A stretch of DNA of 8,272 nucleotides, from NCBI GenBank assembly GCA_023427285.1, contig JAEZBH010000419.1, forward strand, positions 1 to 8,272. Direction: 5' to 3'. Source of the DNA: Pseudomonadota bacterium (lineage in GTDB: Bacteria > Pseudomonadota > Alphaproteobacteria > Sphingomonadales > Sphingomonadaceae). Positions 6,037-8,272 of this stretch are shown piece by piece. Made by a program: the position numbers and the translations under genes. Under the pieces are notes generated by a model, which saw nothing but the letters and a program-made list of their open reading frames with translations, was not told the DNA's origin and made no database searches. Each line of letters starts with the position of its first letter. The stretch's first letter is position 1.

Positions 6037-7353
6037 GTGGGGAAGCTCCATCTGGCTGCGGTGCTGCTCACCGCAACGGCGGCCCTGCTGCCGCAAGCCG
6101 CTCTGGCGGACGTGACGCTGGTGCGTGCGGGCCGCGTGATTGTTGACGCCGACAAGCCCGCCTTGGGCGCATCAACCATTGCCGTGCGCGACGGGCGCAT
6201 CGTTGCCGTCGTGGCGGGCAGTCCAGAGGCCCGCGCGCTGGTGCCGGACCTGAAGCCGGACGAGGCGGTCAAGGAAATCGACCTGTCCTCGAAAACCGTG
6301 CTGCCGGGCCTGATCGATGCGCATGTGCATTTGTCGAGCGATCCTGACACGCCGTGGTGGAAGGAAGCCGTCAACAGCAACGAATATGCAACGGCTGTCG
6401 GCACCAAGAATGCGCTGCTCAGCGTGCGGGCCGGTTTTACCACCGTGCGGGATCTGGGCTCGGGCAACAACGTGGGCTTTGCCCTGCGCGATGCCGTGCG
6501 CGACGGGATCATTCAGGGGCCGCGCATTCTGGCGGCGGGTCCGGCCATCTCCATTATCGGCGGTCATGGCGATGTCAGCGGCTTCCGTCGCGATGTGGTC
6601 GATACGCTCTCGGCGGGCAACACCTGCACCGGGGCCGTGGAATGCGCAGCCCGCGTGCGCGAGGCGTCACGAGCCGGTGCGGACGTTATCAAGATCACGG
6701 CGACGGGCGGCGTGCTCTCGCAGCAGGCGCGCGGGCTTGGCCAGCATTTCACCGATGACGAGCTGAAGTCGATCATGGACACGGCCCACGGCCTTGGCCT
6801 CAAGGTTGCCTCTCACGCCCACGGCGCCAAGGGCATCGAGACGGCGGTGCGTGCGGGCGTAGACTCCGTGGAACACGCAACGTTCGTCGATGAGGCGGGT
6901 CTCAAGGTGATGAAGGAGAAAGGCACCGCCATGGTGCCGACCCTGATGGCCTTCACCGGCATTGCCGAGCGGCTGGGCAAGGGCGTCTACACCCCGCAGG
7001 TGGAAGACAAGGTGCGCCAGACCCTGCTCGTCAGGGGCAAGCAGATTGCAGCGGCGAAAAAGGCCGGGATTCCCATTGCCTTCGGCACGGACTCGGGCGT
7101 GTTCGAGCATGGCCGCAATGGCGAGGAGTTCGGCCTGATGGTCAAGTACGGCGGCCTCTCCCCGCGTGAGGCGCTTGCCAGCGCCACCACTGTTGCGGCG
7201 CGTCTTCTGGGGCTGGAGGCGGAAGTGGGCACGCTTGAGCCGGGCAAGTCTGCTGATCTGATCGCGGTGGATGCAGACCCCCTTCTCGACATCACCCAGC
7301 TTGAGAAGGTGCGGTTTGTTATGGCATCAGGTCGCGTGATTCCGATGGAGTAA
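6037..7353 (+). CDS. Secreted metal-dependent amidohydrolase (imidazolonepropionase/prolidase-like)
   Basis: A 438-residue amidohydrolase-superfamily enzyme of the group often named Xaa-Pro dipeptidase or imidazolonepropionase-like. These are binuclear-metal hydrolases acting on amide or peptide bonds; the substrate is not predictable here. The first 24 residues form a signal peptide (basic start, hydrophobic core, cleavage probably after ALA24), so a periplasmic or exported location is likely. Metal ligands visible are His96 and His98 (DAHVHLS), Lys219 as the probable carboxylated bridge (VIKITATGG), His260 (SHAHG), His280 (SVEHATF) and Asp352 (FGTDSG). The IIGGHGD segment (173-179) is also characteristic of this subgroup. 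The C-terminus returns to the small beta domain (GTLEPGKSADLIAVDADPL, 398-416). The start is GTG with a very strong GGGAGGAAG two bases before it (core GGAGG at 6027-6031, 5 bases away). All catalytic residues are present. Confidence 0.9.
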   Translation: MGKLHLAAVLLTATAALLPQAALADVTLVRAGRVIVDADKPALGASTIAVRDGRIVAVVAGSPEARALVPDLKPDEAVKEIDLSSKTVLPGLIDAHVHLSSDPDTPWWKEAVNSNEYATAVGTKNALLSVRAGFTTVRDLGSGNNVGFALRDAVRDGIIQGPRILAAGPAISIIGGHGDVSGFRRDVVDTLSAGNTCTGAVECAARVREASRAGADVIKITATGGVLSQQARGLGQHFTDDELKSIMDTAHGLGLKVASHAHGAKGIETAVRAGVDSVEHATFVDEAGLKVMKEKGTAMVPTLMAFTGIAERLGKGVYTPQVEDKVRQTLLVRGKQIAAAKKAGIPIAFGTDSGVFEHGRNGEEFGLMVKYGGLSPREALASATTVAARLLGLEAEVGTLEPGKSADLIAVDADPLLDITQLEKVRFVMASGRVIPME

Positions 7354-7405
7354 GGCCAGCTCCGGCCCGCTGTCGGCTGGGCTTGCGGGACCGGCGGTTC
7401 GTCGC

Positions 7406-7422
7406 CAAGGAATTGCTCCTTG
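7406..7422. repeat. Short inverted repeat in the amidohydrolase-lipoprotein gap
   Basis: CAAGGA (7406-7411) and TCCTTG (7417-7422) pair perfectly around five bases, with no T-run. It is the clearest structure in the 156-base gap 7354-7509, which otherwise shows only weak G/C-rich pairings just after the amidohydrolase stop, and TATAGT (7485-7490), a -10-like box without a properly spaced -35. No gene is visible in this gap. Confidence 0.25.
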
Positions 7423-7509
7423 CAGGTCGGGGCCGTCAATTCCGCAGTATGGAAACGCTTCGGCTTGCTTGAAGGCTGCCGCGTTATAGTAATCAGGGGG
7501 TTACCTTTT

Positions 7510-8272
7510 ATGAAGAACTGGAAAACGTGGCTGCGCGCTGGCGTCGTGATCGCACCGCTGGCCGTCCTTGGCGCCTGCGCCACCCAGCAGGAACCGGTCA
7601 AGGTTGTGGCGCAAAGCCAGGACCAGCAGCTGGCCCAGCTGTTCAAGGATGCTGACGAGGCCAGCCTGCGCCTCAATCCGATCAACGCGCTGGCCCGTGG
7701 CGACATGCGCTACGCCGACCGGCTGGGCGACTACCTGTCCGATGCGTACAATGCCGAGGTATTGCGCACCAAGCAGCAGGAACTGGCGCGCCTGAACGCC
7801 ATCAACCGTGCGGCGCTTTCGCCTGAGAACGCGATCTACTACGACGTGTTCAAGTACGAGACCGAGCAGGCGCTCCGCTTCGCCTCCGAGCCGCTGGTCG
7901 GCGTCGGCGACCGGGTGGCCATCGAGCATTTCGGCGGTCTTCACATCATGTTCCCCGACATCTCGTCGGGCGAGTCTCTTGCGCCATACAAGACGGTGAA
8001 GGACTACGACAACGGTCTGAAGCGTCTGGATGAGTTCGTGGCCCTCATGGACCGCGCCGTCGTGCGTATGCGCGAGGGTCTGGCAACCGGCCACGTGCAT
8101 TCGCAGGTGGTGACCGACAACGTAATCGCGCAGCTCGACAACATCATCAAGCAGGGCGTGGAGAACAGCCCGTTCTACATGCCGATCAAGAACATGCCGG
8201 CGGACATCTCCGCCAGCGACAAGAAGCGTCTGACCGACGCTTACAGCCAGAAGATCGGCCAAGGCGTCATCC
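7510..8272 (+). CDS. DUF885-family lipoprotein (partial, runs off right edge)
   Basis: An open frame of 254 complete codons with no stop before the window ends, so the C-terminal part is missing. It starts with a lipoprotein signal peptide: MKNWKTWLRAGVV, a hydrophobic stretch, then the lipobox L20-G21-A22-C23, where Cys23 would be lipidated, giving a membrane anchor facing the periplasm or outer membrane. The mature part has the N-terminal signature of DUF885 proteins: a helical stretch, then LRLNPINALARGDMRYADRLGDY (53-75), later HFGGLHIMFPD (about 137-147) and long helical segments. DUF885 proteins are full-length at roughly 550-620 residues and are thought to be metallopeptidase-like, but function is not established, and any C-terminal His/Glu metal motif lies outside this window. 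AGGGGG (7495-7500) lies 9 bases before the ATG. It follows the exported amidohydrolase in the same direction. Confidence 0.82.
   Translation, partial: MKNWKTWLRAGVVIAPLAVLGACATQQEPVKVVAQSQDQQLAQLFKDADEASLRLNPINALARGDMRYADRLGDYLSDAYNAEVLRTKQQELARLNAINRAALSPENAIYYDVFKYETEQALRFASEPLVGVGDRVAIEHFGGLHIMFPDISSGESLAPYKTVKDYDNGLKRLDEFVALMDRAVVRMREGLATGHVHSQVVTDNVIAQLDNIIKQGVENSPFYMPIKNMPADISASDKKRLTDAYSQKIGQGVI

Noticed and set aside
7501..8262. 253-codon minus-strand open frame at the right edge
   Set aside because: It is antisense to the lipoprotein gene, whose signal peptide, lipobox and DUF885 signature are clear. The antisense translation is Val/His/Arg-rich without recognisable domains.

Overview
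The window is GC-rich chromosomal DNA with tightly packed housekeeping genes. It looks like an alphaproteobacterium. The strongest pointers are tsaD facing hemC across a 55-base gap, and hemC-hemD followed by a mitofilin/Mic60-type membrane protein, an arrangement typical of that class. The secreted amidohydrolase and the DUF885-type lipoprotein would fit Sphingomonadales, but that finer placement is inference.

Layout: Bases 1-136 are a non-coding, hairpin-rich tail downstream of gpsA. Bases 137-2208 (minus strand) hold tsaD followed by gpsA, 20 bases apart and probably one transcript: tRNA t6A modification and glycerol-3-phosphate synthesis for phospholipids. Bases 2209-2263 are a short divergent promoter region. 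Bases 2264-5112 (plus strand) hold hemC, hemD and a Mic60-like gene, joined by a 3-base gap and then an ATGA stop/start overlap. HemC and HemD make uroporphyrinogen III from porphobilinogen. The third protein is a single-pass inner-membrane coiled-coil protein. No hemY lies between this gene and the tRNA. Bases 5205-5280 are tRNA-Thr(CGT) with an encoded CCA, closed by a clear intrinsic terminator at 5289-5318.

Bases 5393-7353 hold a flavin-reductase-fold protein and then a secreted metal-dependent amidohydrolase, separated by an 83-base gap with two inverted repeats. One of these can pair with the amidohydrolase ribosome binding site. From 7510 to the right edge runs the first part of a DUF885-type lipoprotein; its stop is outside the window.

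I found no mobile element, CRISPR array, phage gene or clear sign of horizontal transfer. Most of the window is ordinary core genome. The items worth a second look are the possible occlusion of the amidohydrolase ribosome binding site, the hairpin pair beyond gpsA, the Mic60-like gene in the heme operon, and an altered conserved loop in HemC. I do not see a convincing undescribed system.
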